Assembly (NCBI GenBank): GCA_031181145.1
Contig: JAPSLB010000004.1
Span: 62,001-126,000 of the forward strand
Origin: Microvirga sp.
Lineage (GTDB): Bacteria; Pseudomonadota; Alphaproteobacteria; Rhizobiales; Beijerinckiaceae
Reading direction: 5' to 3'
Length of the DNA: 64,000 bases
Position 1 is the first letter of the stretch. Every line of letters begins with the position of its first letter. Both the position numbers and the translations under genes were made by a program. This document shows positions 48,113 to 56,694 of the stretch, in pieces. The notes under the pieces are model-generated. The model was not told the DNA's origin and searched no databases. It worked only from the letters and a program-made list of their open reading frames with translations.

Positions 48113-48206
48113 ACTTGTCGCCGCCGGCCTTGTGCCGGCGATCCCGCTCGTGCGAGGCGCCGCGCTCCCCTCGTCGGGATGACCGGGTCAAGCCCGGCCA
48201 TGACGT
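48113..48206. repeat. Possible dispersed intergenic repeat fragment
   Basis: Hairpin GCCGGC/GCCGGC (48123-48128/48134-48139) followed by GATGACCGGGTCAAGCCCGG and CATGAC. I recall such wording from intergenic repeats in Hyphomicrobiales genomes, but there is only one copy here. It fills the gap between tyrB and the convergent oxidoreductase gene and might act as a terminator. Confidence 0.35.
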
Positions 48207-48238
48207 GAGATGCCCTGGATCGGCGGAGTGAGCTCTTC

Positions 48239-51200
48239 TCATTCCGCCGCGACCGGCAGCGGCTGCTGCGGCCCGGTGCGGAACCTGGCCAGGAGGTCCG
48301 CCTCCTCCGCCTTCGCCTTCTCGAGGTTGCGCTCCTTGATGTGGCCGAAGCCGCGGATCTTCTGCGGAATGTTGGCGAGGCCGACCGCGAGCGCATGATT
48401 GTTCGTGTCGAGCCTTGCCACGATCTCCTCGATCCGTTCCTCGAATTCGCGGACGAGCCGACGCTCGGTGCGGCGCTCCTGCGTGTAGCCGAACACGTCG
48501 AGCGGCGTGCCGCGCAAGCCCCTGAACTTCGCCAGAACCCGCATGGCCTTCATCATCCACGGGCCGAAGCTCATCTTCTTCGGAAGGCCGGTCGTCGGGT
48601 CCTTCTTAGCCAGAAACGGCGGAGCCATGTGGAACTCGTAAGTCAGGCTCTCGCCCTCGAAGGTGGCAGCCACCTGGCGTTCGAAGTCGCCGTTCGTGTA
48701 AAGACGCGCGACCTCGTACTCGTCCTTGTAGGCCATCAGCCTGAAGAGGGAGCGCGCCACTGCGTCGGTGAGAGCGGTGGAGCCGGGAGCCGCCTTCGCT
48801 TCCGCCTCGCGCACGCGTTCTACCCATGTGCGATAGCGCCGGCCGTAGCGCTTGCTCTGGTACGCGGACAGGAATTCCTGGCGGCGGGCGATCACCTCGT
48901 CCAGCGTTCCGGAGATCTTGCGCGACTCCGTCGGCGCCTTCAGTTCGCTCATCATGGCGGCGATGAGTTCGGGATCGGCGGCCGCACGGCGGCCCCAGGT
49001 GAAGGCCTCGAGGTTCATCTTCACCGCTTCCCCATTGAGCTCGATCGCCCGCTCGATGGCGGCCGCCGACAGCGGCACGCGGCCCGTCTGATAGGCATAT
49101 CCCAACATGAACATGTTGGCGGCGATCGCATTGCCGAGGAGCGCAGTGGCGATCGCCGTCGCGTCGACGAAGGCAACGCCGTCATCGCCCGCAGCGCCCC
49201 TGATCGCACGCTTCAGGCGCTCGGTGGGCAGCGAGAAATCGGCATTGCGGGTGAACTCGCCGGGCATGACCTCGGCGGTGTTCACCACGAGCGCCGTCCG
49301 CCCCTGCTTCACGGAGGCGAGCACCTTCTTCGTGCCCGTCACCACAAGATCGCAGCCGAGAACGAGATGGGCCGCTTCCGCGCTCACGCGGATGGCGTGG
49401 ATGTCTTCCTGGTGATTGGCGAGACGCACGTGGCTGTAGACCGCGCCACCCTTCTGCGCGAGGCCCGCCATGTCGATCATGCCGAGACCTTTGCCCTCGA
49501 GATGGGCCGCCATGCCGAGGATCGCCCCGATGGTGACGACGCCCGTGCCGCCTACGCCCGTCACGATCACGTTGAAGGTGCGGTCGATGGCGGGCAGCAC
49601 CGGATCGGGCAGCCGCGCGAGCGTCATGCCGTCCGTCGAGACGGTCTCCGGCGCCGCCTTCTTCACCTTGGCTCCGTGCACCGTCACAAAGGACGGGCAG
49701 AAGCCCTGCACGCAGGAGAAGTCCTTGTTGCAGTTCGACTGGTCGATCTGGCGCTTGCGGCCGAACTCGGTCTCGACCGGCTGCACGGCGACGCAGTTCG
49801 ACTGCACGGAGCAATCGCCGCAGGCCTCGCACACGAGATCGTTGATGATCACGCGCTTGTCCGGGTCCGGATATTCGCCGCGCTTGCGGCGCCGGCGTTT
49901 TTCGGAGGCGCAGGTCTGATCGTAGATCATCACGGTGACGCCGGGGATCCCGGCGAGCTCGCGCTGGACGGCATCCAGCTCGTCCCGGTGGTGAATGGTC
50001 ATGCCCGCGGGCCAGCGGATCGATTTCGGGTACTTGTGCGGCTCGTCGGTGACGAGCGCGACGCGCTCCACGCCCTCTTCCCGTACCTGACGGGCGATCA
50101 TGTCGACGGTGAGCCCGCCCTCGTGCTTCTGCCCGCCCGTCATGGCGACCGCGTCGTTGAAGAGAATCTTGTAGGTGACGTTGGTCCTGGTGTGGATCGC
50201 CCACCGCAGGGCCAGAATGCCCGAATGGTTGTAGGTGCCGTCCCCGAGGTTCTGGAACACGTGTCCGCGCTTGGAGAACGGCGCCTCGCCGATCCAGTTC
50301 GCGCCCTCGCCGCCCATCTGCGTGAAGCCGTCCGTGGAACGGTCCATCCACTGCACCATGTAGTGGCAGCCGATTCCCGCATAGGCCCGCATGCCCTCGG
50401 GCACCCGGGTGGAGGTGTTGTGAGGGCAGCCGGAGCAGAAATGCGGCACCCGGGTCGCCACGTCACCGGTTGCCTTCAACACCTCCTGCGCATGGCGAAG
50501 CCGCGCCACTCGGCCGCGCAGATCGTCGTTGTTGTGATAGGCGAGCAGCCGCTCGCCGATGACGATGGCGATGTCGTTGGGATCGAGAGCTCCCTTGACG
50601 GGGAAGAGCCAGTTGCCGCCCTCGTCCTTCTTGCCGATGCAGAGCGGCTGGTTTGCCGTGCCGTAGAGCTCCTCCCGCACCTGCACTTCGATAAGCGAGC
50701 GCTTCTCCTCGACCACGATGATCTTGTCCAACCCTTGCGCGAATTCCAGCAGCTCGCGCTGCGAGAGCGGCCACGGGCAAGCGACCTTGTAGAGACGAAG
50801 GCCCATATCGTTCGCCTTCACCTCGTCGAGGCCGAGTTCGTCGAGCGCCTCGCGCACGTCGAGATAGGATTTGCCGACAGTGATCACCCCGATCTTCGGG
50901 TTGCGCCCGCCCGACAGAACGATGCGGTTGAGGTTGTTGGCGCGCACGAACGCCAGCATGGCATCGCGCTTGAAATCCTGAAGCCGCGCCTCCTGATCGA
51001 GCACCCCGTCGCGGCTGCGGATGTTGAGCCCGCCCGGCGGCATGACGAAATCGTCGGGCATGATGATCTTCACGCGGTCGAGCGACCCGTCCACGGAAGC
51101 GGTGGACTCGATGTTGTCCTTCACGCACTTGAACGCCACCCAGGTGCCGCAGAAGCGGCTCATGGCGTAGCCGTACTGGCCGTAGTCGAGAATCTCCTGA

Positions 51201-51742
51201 ACGCCCGCCGGGTTCAGGATCGGGATCATCACGTCGACGAAGTGGAATTCGGATTGATGCGCGACGGTGGAGGATTCCGCCGTGTGGTCGTCGCCCATCA
51301 AGGCGAGCACCCCGCCGTATCGGGAGGAGCCCGCCATGTTGGCGTGGCGGAACACGTCGCCGGAGCGGTCGACGCCCGGGCCCTTGCCGTACCAGAGGCC
51401 GAACACGCCGTCGTATTTGCCGTCGCCGCGGATCTCGGCCTGTTGCGAACCCCAGACGGCGGTGGCCGCGAGTTCCTCGTTGAGGCCAGGCTGAAAGACG
51501 ATGTTGGATTGCTCGAGCCACTTCCTGGCCCGCCAGAGGTTCTGGTCCAGGCCGCCGATGGGGGAGCCGCGATAACCGGAGACGAAGCCGGCCGTGTTGA
51601 GGCCCGCCAGCCTGTCCCGCTCGCGCTGCATCAGCAACATGCGGATGACGGCCTGCGTGCCCGTGATGAACACGTGATCCTTCGTGAGATCGTACTTGTC
51701 GTCGAGCGTAACGCTACGAAGCGCCACATGACCTGCGGCCAT
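48239..51742 (-). CDS. Indolepyruvate:ferredoxin oxidoreductase, fused alpha/beta form
   Basis: Large cytosolic enzyme of 1167 aa that oxidatively decarboxylates aryl- or branched 2-oxoacids to acyl-CoA with ferredoxin as acceptor. Domains in order: TPP-pyrimidine part (about 10-400), TPP-binding part with HFCSGCPHNTST near 430, a Cys-rich 4Fe-4S insert (CEACGDCSVQSNC then CNKDFSCVQGFCPS, about 645-690), and the gamma domain (GVGGTGVVTIGAILGMAAHL near 730). A C-terminal tail follows. Start ATG at 51742 has AAGGAGG 7 nt upstream. It is convergent with tyrB and divergent from DUF1007, with a 15-bp palindrome between. Confidence 0.93.
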   Translation of the reverse strand: MAAGHVALRSVTLDDKYDLTKDHVFITGTQAVIRMLLMQRERDRLAGLNTAGFVSGYRGSPIGGLDQNLWRARKWLEQSNIVFQPGLNEELAATAVWGSQQAEIRGDGKYDGVFGLWYGKGPGVDRSGDVFRHANMAGSSRYGGVLALMGDDHTAESSTVAHQSEFHFVDVMIPILNPAGVQEILDYGQYGYAMSRFCGTWVAFKCVKDNIESTASVDGSLDRVKIIMPDDFVMPPGGLNIRSRDGVLDQEARLQDFKRDAMLAFVRANNLNRIVLSGGRNPKIGVITVGKSYLDVREALDELGLDEVKANDMGLRLYKVACPWPLSQRELLEFAQGLDKIIVVEEKRSLIEVQVREELYGTANQPLCIGKKDEGGNWLFPVKGALDPNDIAIVIGERLLAYHNNDDLRGRVARLRHAQEVLKATGDVATRVPHFCSGCPHNTSTRVPEGMRAYAGIGCHYMVQWMDRSTDGFTQMGGEGANWIGEAPFSKRGHVFQNLGDGTYNHSGILALRWAIHTRTNVTYKILFNDAVAMTGGQKHEGGLTVDMIARQVREEGVERVALVTDEPHKYPKSIRWPAGMTIHHRDELDAVQRELAGIPGVTVMIYDQTCASEKRRRRKRGEYPDPDKRVIINDLVCEACGDCSVQSNCVAVQPVETEFGRKRQIDQSNCNKDFSCVQGFCPSFVTVHGAKVKKAAPETVSTDGMTLARLPDPVLPAIDRTFNVIVTGVGGTGVVTIGAILGMAAHLEGKGLGMIDMAGLAQKGGAVYSHVRLANHQEDIHAIRVSAEAAHLVLGCDLVVTGTKKVLASVKQGRTALVVNTAEVMPGEFTRNADFSLPTERLKRAIRGAAGDDGVAFVDATAIATALLGNAIAANMFMLGYAYQTGRVPLSAAAIERAIELNGEAVKMNLEAFTWGRRAAADPELIAAMMSELKAPTESRKISGTLDEVIARRQEFLSAYQSKRYGRRYRTWVERVREAEAKAAPGSTALTDAVARSLFRLMAYKDEYEVARLYTNGDFERQVAATFEGESLTYEFHMAPPFLAKKDPTTGLPKKMSFGPWMMKAMRVLAKFRGLRGTPLDVFGYTQERRTERRLVREFEERIEEIVARLDTNNHALAVGLANIPQKIRGFGHIKERNLEKAKAEEADLLARFRTGPQQPLPVAAE

Positions 51743-51812
51743 GCCGTTCCTCCTTGGAGCCCTCTGCCCCCGCCCGCCGGTTGCCCCGGTTCTTGCTGGT
51801 TTCACTAATTAC

Positions 51813-51827
51813 GTCAGCAATGCTGAC
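51813..51827. promoter_or_regulatory. 15-bp palindrome, candidate operator
   Basis: GTCAGCA-A-TGCTGAC is a perfect palindrome around one base, and TTA/TAA flank it with one mismatch in between. It lies 71 nt upstream of the oxidoreductase start and 130 nt upstream of the DUF1007 start, in the divergent promoter region. The regulator is unknown and none is encoded next to it. Confidence 0.45.
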
Positions 51828-51956
51828 ATAACCACCGAGTCACGTCAATCGAACGGTCCGGCCCGCAGCCTTCGTTTCGCCTCCATTAACCTTGAAGCCT
51901 CTAGATCCCGGTTCGGCTTCCGGAGATCCCGGAAGCGTCACTTTAGAAGTCAACGC

Positions 51957-52607
51957 ATGAAGATCCGCCTTGGTCCCATCCTCTGCCACTTGCTCCTTCT
52001 GACAGGACTCAGCGTTCCGGCCCTTGCACATCCCCATGTGTGGATCACCGCCAGGGCCGAGGTGGTGTTCGCCCCGGACGGCAAGGTCACGGGCATTCGT
52101 CACGAATGGACGTTCGACGAGGCCTACACGGCCTATGTCACGCAGGGATTGGACAAGAATGGTGACGGCAAGCTGACGCCGGAGGAGTTGCAGGAGCTCG
52201 CCGACGAGAACGCAGGCAGCCTCTCCGATTTCGATTATTTCACGACCCTGAAGGTTCATGGCAAGCCGCAGGCCTTCGCCGACCCGCGGGACGCCCGGAT
52301 GACCATGAGCCAGAATCAGGTCACCATGACGTTCCTGCTGCCTTTGAAGGTCCCCGCTCCGGTGGCCGGCGCTCTGGCCATCGAGATCGATGACCCGACC
52401 TTCTTCGTCTATTTCAGTCTCACCGATCAAACTTCCGTGACCTTGGCCAACGCTCCCCGGGGCTGTGTCACGAACATCGCCAAGGCCAAGCCGCTCGACG
52501 CCGCGATGCTGAAGATCCTTCAGGACGAAGGCGCGATCCAGGCGGCGCCGCCGGGCGCGAATTTCAGTGTCGAATATTCGAACAAGGCGATCATTGCATG
52601 TCCGTAA
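51957..52607 (+). CDS. DUF1007 family exported protein with EF-hand-like loop
   Basis: Protein of 216 aa with a signal peptide (cleavage probably after PALA near 23) and a mature start HPHVWITARAEVVF that is rich in potential metal ligands. DUF1007 proteins sit beside nickel/cobalt permeases and are thought to help deliver the metal. At about 66-77 it has DKNGDGKLTPEE, a canonical EF-hand calcium loop. Start ATG at 51957. Its end overlaps the start of the NicO permease gene by 10 nt, so the two are coupled. Confidence 0.85.
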   Translation: MKIRLGPILCHLLLLTGLSVPALAHPHVWITARAEVVFAPDGKVTGIRHEWTFDEAYTAYVTQGLDKNGDGKLTPEELQELADENAGSLSDFDYFTTLKVHGKPQAFADPRDARMTMSQNQVTMTFLLPLKVPAPVAGALAIEIDDPTFFVYFSLTDQTSVTLANAPRGCVTNIAKAKPLDAAMLKILQDEGAIQAAPPGANFSVEYSNKAIIACP

Positions 52608-53626
52608 CGTCCGCTCCGCTCGTCTCCTCCGCCTCCGGTCAGGCGCGACTCTGGCAGAGGTTCGTCCTGATGGTTCTGGCAACCGCCGTCGTGGCGGCGG
52701 CCATGGGGCTGCTCGCGCTCTGGCTCGGCCCCATCGATGCGCCCGCCCCGCGCAGTCCCTTCGGCATGGGCATTCGAGAGGCGGCACCGTCGGGCGATTT
52801 CGGGGCCTGGCTCCTCTCCGTGCAATCCGGCTTCTACGCCAGCCTCCGGGCGAGCGTGCATGCCATGAAGGAGAGCGGCGCGGCCCTGGGCTCGCTCCTC
52901 GCCGTCGGCTTCGCCTATGGGGTCTTCCATGCGGCGGGCCCGGGGCACGGGAAGAGCGTGATCTCGGCCTATCTGGTGGCCGACGAGAGGGCGCTGCGCA
53001 AAGGCTTCATCCTGAGTTTCGCCGCGGCCTTCGTGCAGGCGACGGTCGCCATCCTCGTCGTCGGCACGGTCAACTTCGTCCTGCGCGCGACCGCCTCGAC
53101 CATGAACAAGGTCGCCATGAACGTGGAGCTCGTGAGCTTCATCGCGGTCGCGCTGCTGGGACTCGTGATCACATGGCGCAAGAGCGGCAAGGTGCTGGGC
53201 GTCCTGGCGCTCGCGCGAAATCCTCTGGCTTCGGCGCAGGAGGATGGCTGCGACCATGTCCACATGCCGCCGCCTGAGGAAATCGGCCGCCTCACCCGCT
53301 GGCGGGACATGGCGGGCGTGGCCCTCGCCGCCGGCATCCGTCCCTGCGCGGGAGCACTGATCGTACTCGTCTTCTCCCTGGCCCAGGGCCTCTTCGCGGC
53401 GGGCATCGCCGCCACCTTCGCCATGGCCCTCGGCACCGCCCTCACCACCGGCGCGATCGCGGCGGTCGCGGTCTTCGCCAAGACCCTGGCCCTGAGGGTG
53501 GCGGGCGGACGTGGAGCCATGGGCGCCGTCGCCGTCGCCGGCCTCGAGCTGCTGGCCGCAGCCTTCGTCCTGGTGCTGGGGGCGAATCTGCTCATCGGCC
53601 TCTGGAGTACGGCGGGCGCCTTCTGA
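52598..53626 (+). CDS. Nickel/cobalt transporter, NicO (RcnA-like) family
   Basis: Inner-membrane protein of 342 aa with about seven hydrophobic segments. The family signature GFAYGVFHAAGPGHGKSVIS near 107-126 is clear, and a second metal-type motif AAGIRPCAGALIVLVFSLA lies near 246. A His-containing loop (DGCDHVHMPPP, near 213) could bind metal. Members either export Ni/Co (RcnA) or import it; direction is undecided here. The gene overlaps DUF1007 by 10 nt, the usual partnership. Confidence 0.88.
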   Translation: MSVTSAPLVSSASGQARLWQRFVLMVLATAVVAAAMGLLALWLGPIDAPAPRSPFGMGIREAAPSGDFGAWLLSVQSGFYASLRASVHAMKESGAALGSLLAVGFAYGVFHAAGPGHGKSVISAYLVADERALRKGFILSFAAAFVQATVAILVVGTVNFVLRATASTMNKVAMNVELVSFIAVALLGLVITWRKSGKVLGVLALARNPLASAQEDGCDHVHMPPPEEIGRLTRWRDMAGVALAAGIRPCAGALIVLVFSLAQGLFAAGIAATFAMALGTALTTGAIAAVAVFAKTLALRVAGGRGAMGAVAVAGLELLAAAFVLVLGANLLIGLWSTAGAF

Positions 53627-53700
53627 GCGCCTGCGGGAGGGTTGCGCCAGGGGCAAAGCTGATGACGCATCTCTGTTTTCCCATGCATTGCTGCACCTGC

Positions 53701-53728
53701 GAAGGACGGCTATAGCGGGCCGTCTTTC
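53701..53728. terminator. Possible terminator hairpin between NicO and YitT genes
   Basis: GAAGGACGGC (53701-53710) pairs with GCCGTCTTTC (53719-53728), 10 bp with one G-U, loop 8 nt. It lies 75 nt past the NicO stop and 12 nt before the YitT start. No separate T-run; it could be a terminator or part of the YitT leader. Confidence 0.35.
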
Positions 53729-53740
53729 GGAGGTCGGAAT

Positions 53741-54361
53741 TTGACTGCGTCCGTCACATCGCCACCCCATGCCCATCGCCTGTACGAGGATATCGTCGCC
53801 GGCCTCACGGGCACCCTCGTCGTGGCCCTCGGCATCGCCTTCCTGTCAAAGGCCACGCTGCTCACGGGCGGCACGGCCGGGCTGGCGCTGCTGCTGCAAT
53901 ACGCGTCCGGCCTCGAGTTCGGGCCGCTCTTTCTCGTGGCGAATCTGCCCTTCTACGCGCTGTCCATCCTGCGGATGGGCTGGAAACTGACGATCCGGAC
54001 TTTTGTGGCCGTTCTGCTGGTCTCCTACCTGACCAAGCTGACAACCGTCTGGATCGGCATCGCCTATCTCGAACCGATCTATGCAGCCGTGGTCGGCGGC
54101 ATTCTGATCGGGTTGGGGCTGCTGATCCTGTTCCGCCATCGGACGAGCCTCGGCGGAGTGAACATCCTCGCCCTCTACGCCCAGGAGCGTTACGGCCTGC
54201 GCGCCGGATACGTCCAGCTCGCCGTCGACGGCCTGGTCCTGGTCGCCTCCCTGTTCGTGATCAGTCTGGAGCAGTTCGCGCTCTCGCTCTTGGCGACGAC
54301 GATGATCAATCTCGTCATCGCGACCAACCACAAGCCCGGCCGCTACATGGGCGTAAGTTAG
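53741..54361 (+). CDS. YitT family membrane protein
   Basis: Membrane protein of 206 aa with five or six helices covering one YitT_membrane domain (DUF161-type): LTGTLVVALGIAFLSKATLL near 22-41, GGTAGLALLLQYASG, and TSLGGVNILALYAQERYGLR near 141-160. It lacks the C-terminal DUF2179 domain of longer Bacillus proteins. Function unknown. The start is a TTG at 53741, supported by GGAGG 8 nt upstream; no ATG lies close. It is followed by the convergent gamma-glutamyltransferase gene. Confidence 0.85.
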   Translation: MTASVTSPPHAHRLYEDIVAGLTGTLVVALGIAFLSKATLLTGGTAGLALLLQYASGLEFGPLFLVANLPFYALSILRMGWKLTIRTFVAVLLVSYLTKLTTVWIGIAYLEPIYAAVVGGILIGLGLLILFRHRTSLGGVNILALYAQERYGLRAGYVQLAVDGLVLVASLFVISLEQFALSLLATTMINLVIATNHKPGRYMGVS

Positions 54362-54396
54362 GCATTGGGCGTGAGCTGAGCGCGGCGCACGGCCGG

Positions 54397-55992
54397 TCAG
54401 AGCCCCAGCGATCCGCCATCCGAGCGCGGATCATGCACGGCCTCGACACGGCCGTTGCGCGGGTGCCTTACGAGCATGCCCGCATGACCCATGGCATCCG
54501 CATAGGGCTTGCCCAGCTCCTCGACCGGATGGCCGTAACGCGAGAGCGCGCGCAAAAGTCCAGGATCGAAACGGTCCTCGACCCGCAGCGTTGCGGCGGG
54601 AGCCTTCCAGGCCTTGCCGAAGAGCCAGCGCGGCGCATCGACGGCATCGGCGAGGCCCATGCCGAAATCGGCATATCGCGTGAAGATCTGGCCCAGGATC
54701 TGCGGCTGCCCCTCCCCTCCCATGGTGCCGTAGGACAGCACGCGTCCGTCGTCGAATACGGCAAGTCCCGGGCAGAGCGTATGGAAGGGCTTGCGCCCCG
54801 GCGCCAGCGGATTCCGGCTGCTCGGGTCGAGGGAGAACCCGAGGCCCCGATTGTGCCAGTGAATGCCGGTCGTCGGCAGCACGCATCCGGAGCCGAAGGC
54901 CCAGTAGACCGATTGGATATAGGAGACCGCCAGACCGTCCTGGTCGATGCAGCCCATCCAGACGGTGTCGCCCTCGGCCGGGCGCGGCGGGTAGGGCGCG
55001 GCGCGGTGCACCTCGATCATCGCCGCCTCCTTCTCGAGCCATGCTGGCGCGAGGAAGGTGGCTGGATCAAGGGTGAGCTCGCTCGGATCGGTCACGACCC
55101 TGTCGCGGGCCGCGAAGGCGCGCTTCGCCGCCTCGATCAGGCCATGGTGGTGCTCGGGCGCCTCGCTGTGCTTCACGTCGAGCCGGTGGAACAGCCCGAG
55201 GATGAGAAGCGCGGCGAGCCCCTGGCTCGGCGGCGGCATGTTGTAGACGGTGGAGTGTTTCAGCTCGACAGAGAGCGGCTTCACGACCCGGGCTTGGTAG
55301 CTCTCCAGGTCCCTGCGCGTGATCGGGCTCCCGATCCGCTCCAGGTCCGCCGCGATCTCACGCCCCACATCGCCGCGGTAGAAGTCTCCAAGGCCCGCGT
55401 GAGCGAGTTGTTCGAGGGTATCGGCAAGCCTGGGAGAACGTCGCGTCTCGCCTGCCGGCGGCAGCTTGCCCTCCTTGAGGAAGGCCTCGGCGAAGCCGGG
55501 AGCGGCGAACAGCGCCGCCTCCTCCAGCATGGGGTTGCGCCCTTCCGCGGCCCCGATCCCGTAGCCTTCGCGGGCGAAGCGGACGGCATCGGCAAGCAGC
55601 ATGTCACGCGGCAGGTGACCGCCGAGAGCTTTCGCAAGCTCCATCGCGAGGCCCCAGCCGCTGACGGCTCCCGCGACGGTGAGCGCCGCATCGGGACCAC
55701 GCGGCGGAATGCCGTCATAGCCCTTGTCCCGATAGCGATTGATGGTGGCGAGCGAGCCGGCGGGACCCGAGGCGTCCAGGGCATGGACCCTCCCCTTCGG
55801 CTCCCGAACCAGCCAGAAACCGTCGCCGCCCAGACCGTTCATATGCGGATAGACCACGGCGATGGTGGCGGCCATGGCGACCATGGCCTCCACGGCGTTG
55901 CCGCCTGCGGCCAGGATCGTCTGGCCGGTTTCGGCGGCGAGCCTGTGCGGGGCCGCGACAGCGGCGGTGGAGAAGACGGGGGTTTCGGACAT
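54397..55992 (-). CDS. Gamma-glutamyltransferase family protein
   Basis: Ntn hydrolase of 531 aa, GGT/cephalosporin acylase family, that cleaves itself into two subunits. Markers: AETGQTILAAGGNAVEAMVA near 19-38, NMPPPSQGLAALLILG, and the processing site EGDTVWMGCIDQDGLAVS with the catalytic Thr near 342. The C-terminal SYGTMGGEGQPQILGQ oxyanion segment is intact. No signal peptide, so probably cytosolic; GGTs of this type hydrolyse gamma-glutamyl compounds such as glutathione. I use the ATG at 55992; a TTG at 56001 is possible. It is divergent from a small membrane-protein gene. Confidence 0.9.
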   Translation of the reverse strand: MSETPVFSTAAVAAPHRLAAETGQTILAAGGNAVEAMVAMAATIAVVYPHMNGLGGDGFWLVREPKGRVHALDASGPAGSLATINRYRDKGYDGIPPRGPDAALTVAGAVSGWGLAMELAKALGGHLPRDMLLADAVRFAREGYGIGAAEGRNPMLEEAALFAAPGFAEAFLKEGKLPPAGETRRSPRLADTLEQLAHAGLGDFYRGDVGREIAADLERIGSPITRRDLESYQARVVKPLSVELKHSTVYNMPPPSQGLAALLILGLFHRLDVKHSEAPEHHHGLIEAAKRAFAARDRVVTDPSELTLDPATFLAPAWLEKEAAMIEVHRAAPYPPRPAEGDTVWMGCIDQDGLAVSYIQSVYWAFGSGCVLPTTGIHWHNRGLGFSLDPSSRNPLAPGRKPFHTLCPGLAVFDDGRVLSYGTMGGEGQPQILGQIFTRYADFGMGLADAVDAPRWLFGKAWKAPAATLRVEDRFDPGLLRALSRYGHPVEELGKPYADAMGHAGMLVRHPRNGRVEAVHDPRSDGGSLGL

Positions 55993-56094
55993 GGGTTTCA
56001 AGATTAACGCGACGGAATGGAATGTCAGGCGAACCTTGCACCGGAGGGGGCGTTTAGGGTAGTCCCTTCCGGCAGAGAATGGAGTACGAGAACC

Positions 56095-56331
56095 GTGGCT
56101 CAGGCGAAACGCACCAACTGGCGCAATGTCATCACTGTCATCAGCATCATGATTCTGGTCGGTGCGGAGGTGTTCGGCGTGGCGATCTCCGCCGGCTGGG
56201 CCATCGCAGGCCTGTTCGAGCTGGGCCAGATCGTAGGCTATGTGCTCATGGGCCTCTTCAGCCTGCTCGCCCTCTATTTCCTCGTGAATCTCTGGCGCCG
56301 CTGCGTCGCCGTCGAGCCCCTCGCCGAGTAA
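56095..56331 (+). CDS. Small two-helix membrane protein, function unknown
   Basis: Protein of 78 aa with two hydrophobic helices (about 12-38: VITVISIMILVGAEVFGVAI; about 44-66: LGQIVGYVLMGLFSLLALYF), a basic N-terminus and a short C-tail. The start is a GTG at 56095 with GGAG about 11 nt upstream. I do not recognise the family. It is divergent from the gamma-glutamyltransferase gene and its stop directly abuts the stop of the convergent DUF1850 gene. Confidence 0.7.
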   Translation: MAQAKRTNWRNVITVISIMILVGAEVFGVAISAGWAIAGLFELGQIVGYVLMGLFSLLALYFLVNLWRRCVAVEPLAE

Positions 56332-56694
56332 TCAGGGGCACGCCCTCATGACGATCGGGTCGGCGTCCGGAGGCACATAGGCCTCCATCGGGCGGCATCG
56401 GCCCTCGATGCAGACGCGCCAATCCGCCGTCGCGCCCGAGCGGCGCATGACCACCTGGACCTGAGGCGGCAGGCCCGGCCGCCAGGCCCATGTCCCGTCG
56501 ACGAGTCTCGCCTCGGGTGGCGGCTCCATCCCGGCGCCCGAGCCCTTCACCCGCGCCTGCACGAGCTCCAGTCCCGCTGGCGTCGCCCGCCAATCCTCCT
56601 CCCATACGACCTTTTCGACCGAATGGGTCCAGGCGAGGGTCATCGCGCCGACCATCAGAGGCGCGACGACCTTGCCGGCGACCAAGCAGATCAT
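56332..56694 (-). CDS. DUF1850 domain-containing protein
   Basis: Small protein of 120 aa with an N-terminal hydrophobic stretch (about 4-22), probably an export signal or anchor. The conserved core starts LAWTHSVEKVVWEEDWRATP with the HS-E motif typical of DUF1850, and Cys94, Cys99 and Cys119 could form a disulfide. DUF1850 genes usually sit beside TAXI-type TRAP permeases; here the ATG overlaps the permease TGA (TGATG). It is probably an accessory part of that transporter. Confidence 0.85.
   Translation of the reverse strand: MICLVAGKVVAPLMVGAMTLAWTHSVEKVVWEEDWRATPAGLELVQARVKGSGAGMEPPPEARLVDGTWAWRPGLPPQVQVVMRRSGATADWRVCIEGRCRPMEAYVPPDADPIVMRACP

Noticed and set aside
48341..51808. A 1155-codon open frame antisense to the indolepyruvate oxidoreductase gene
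   Set aside because: Same effect of high GC coding DNA; composition is not protein-like, while the minus-strand gene has clear iron-sulfur and TPP motifs.
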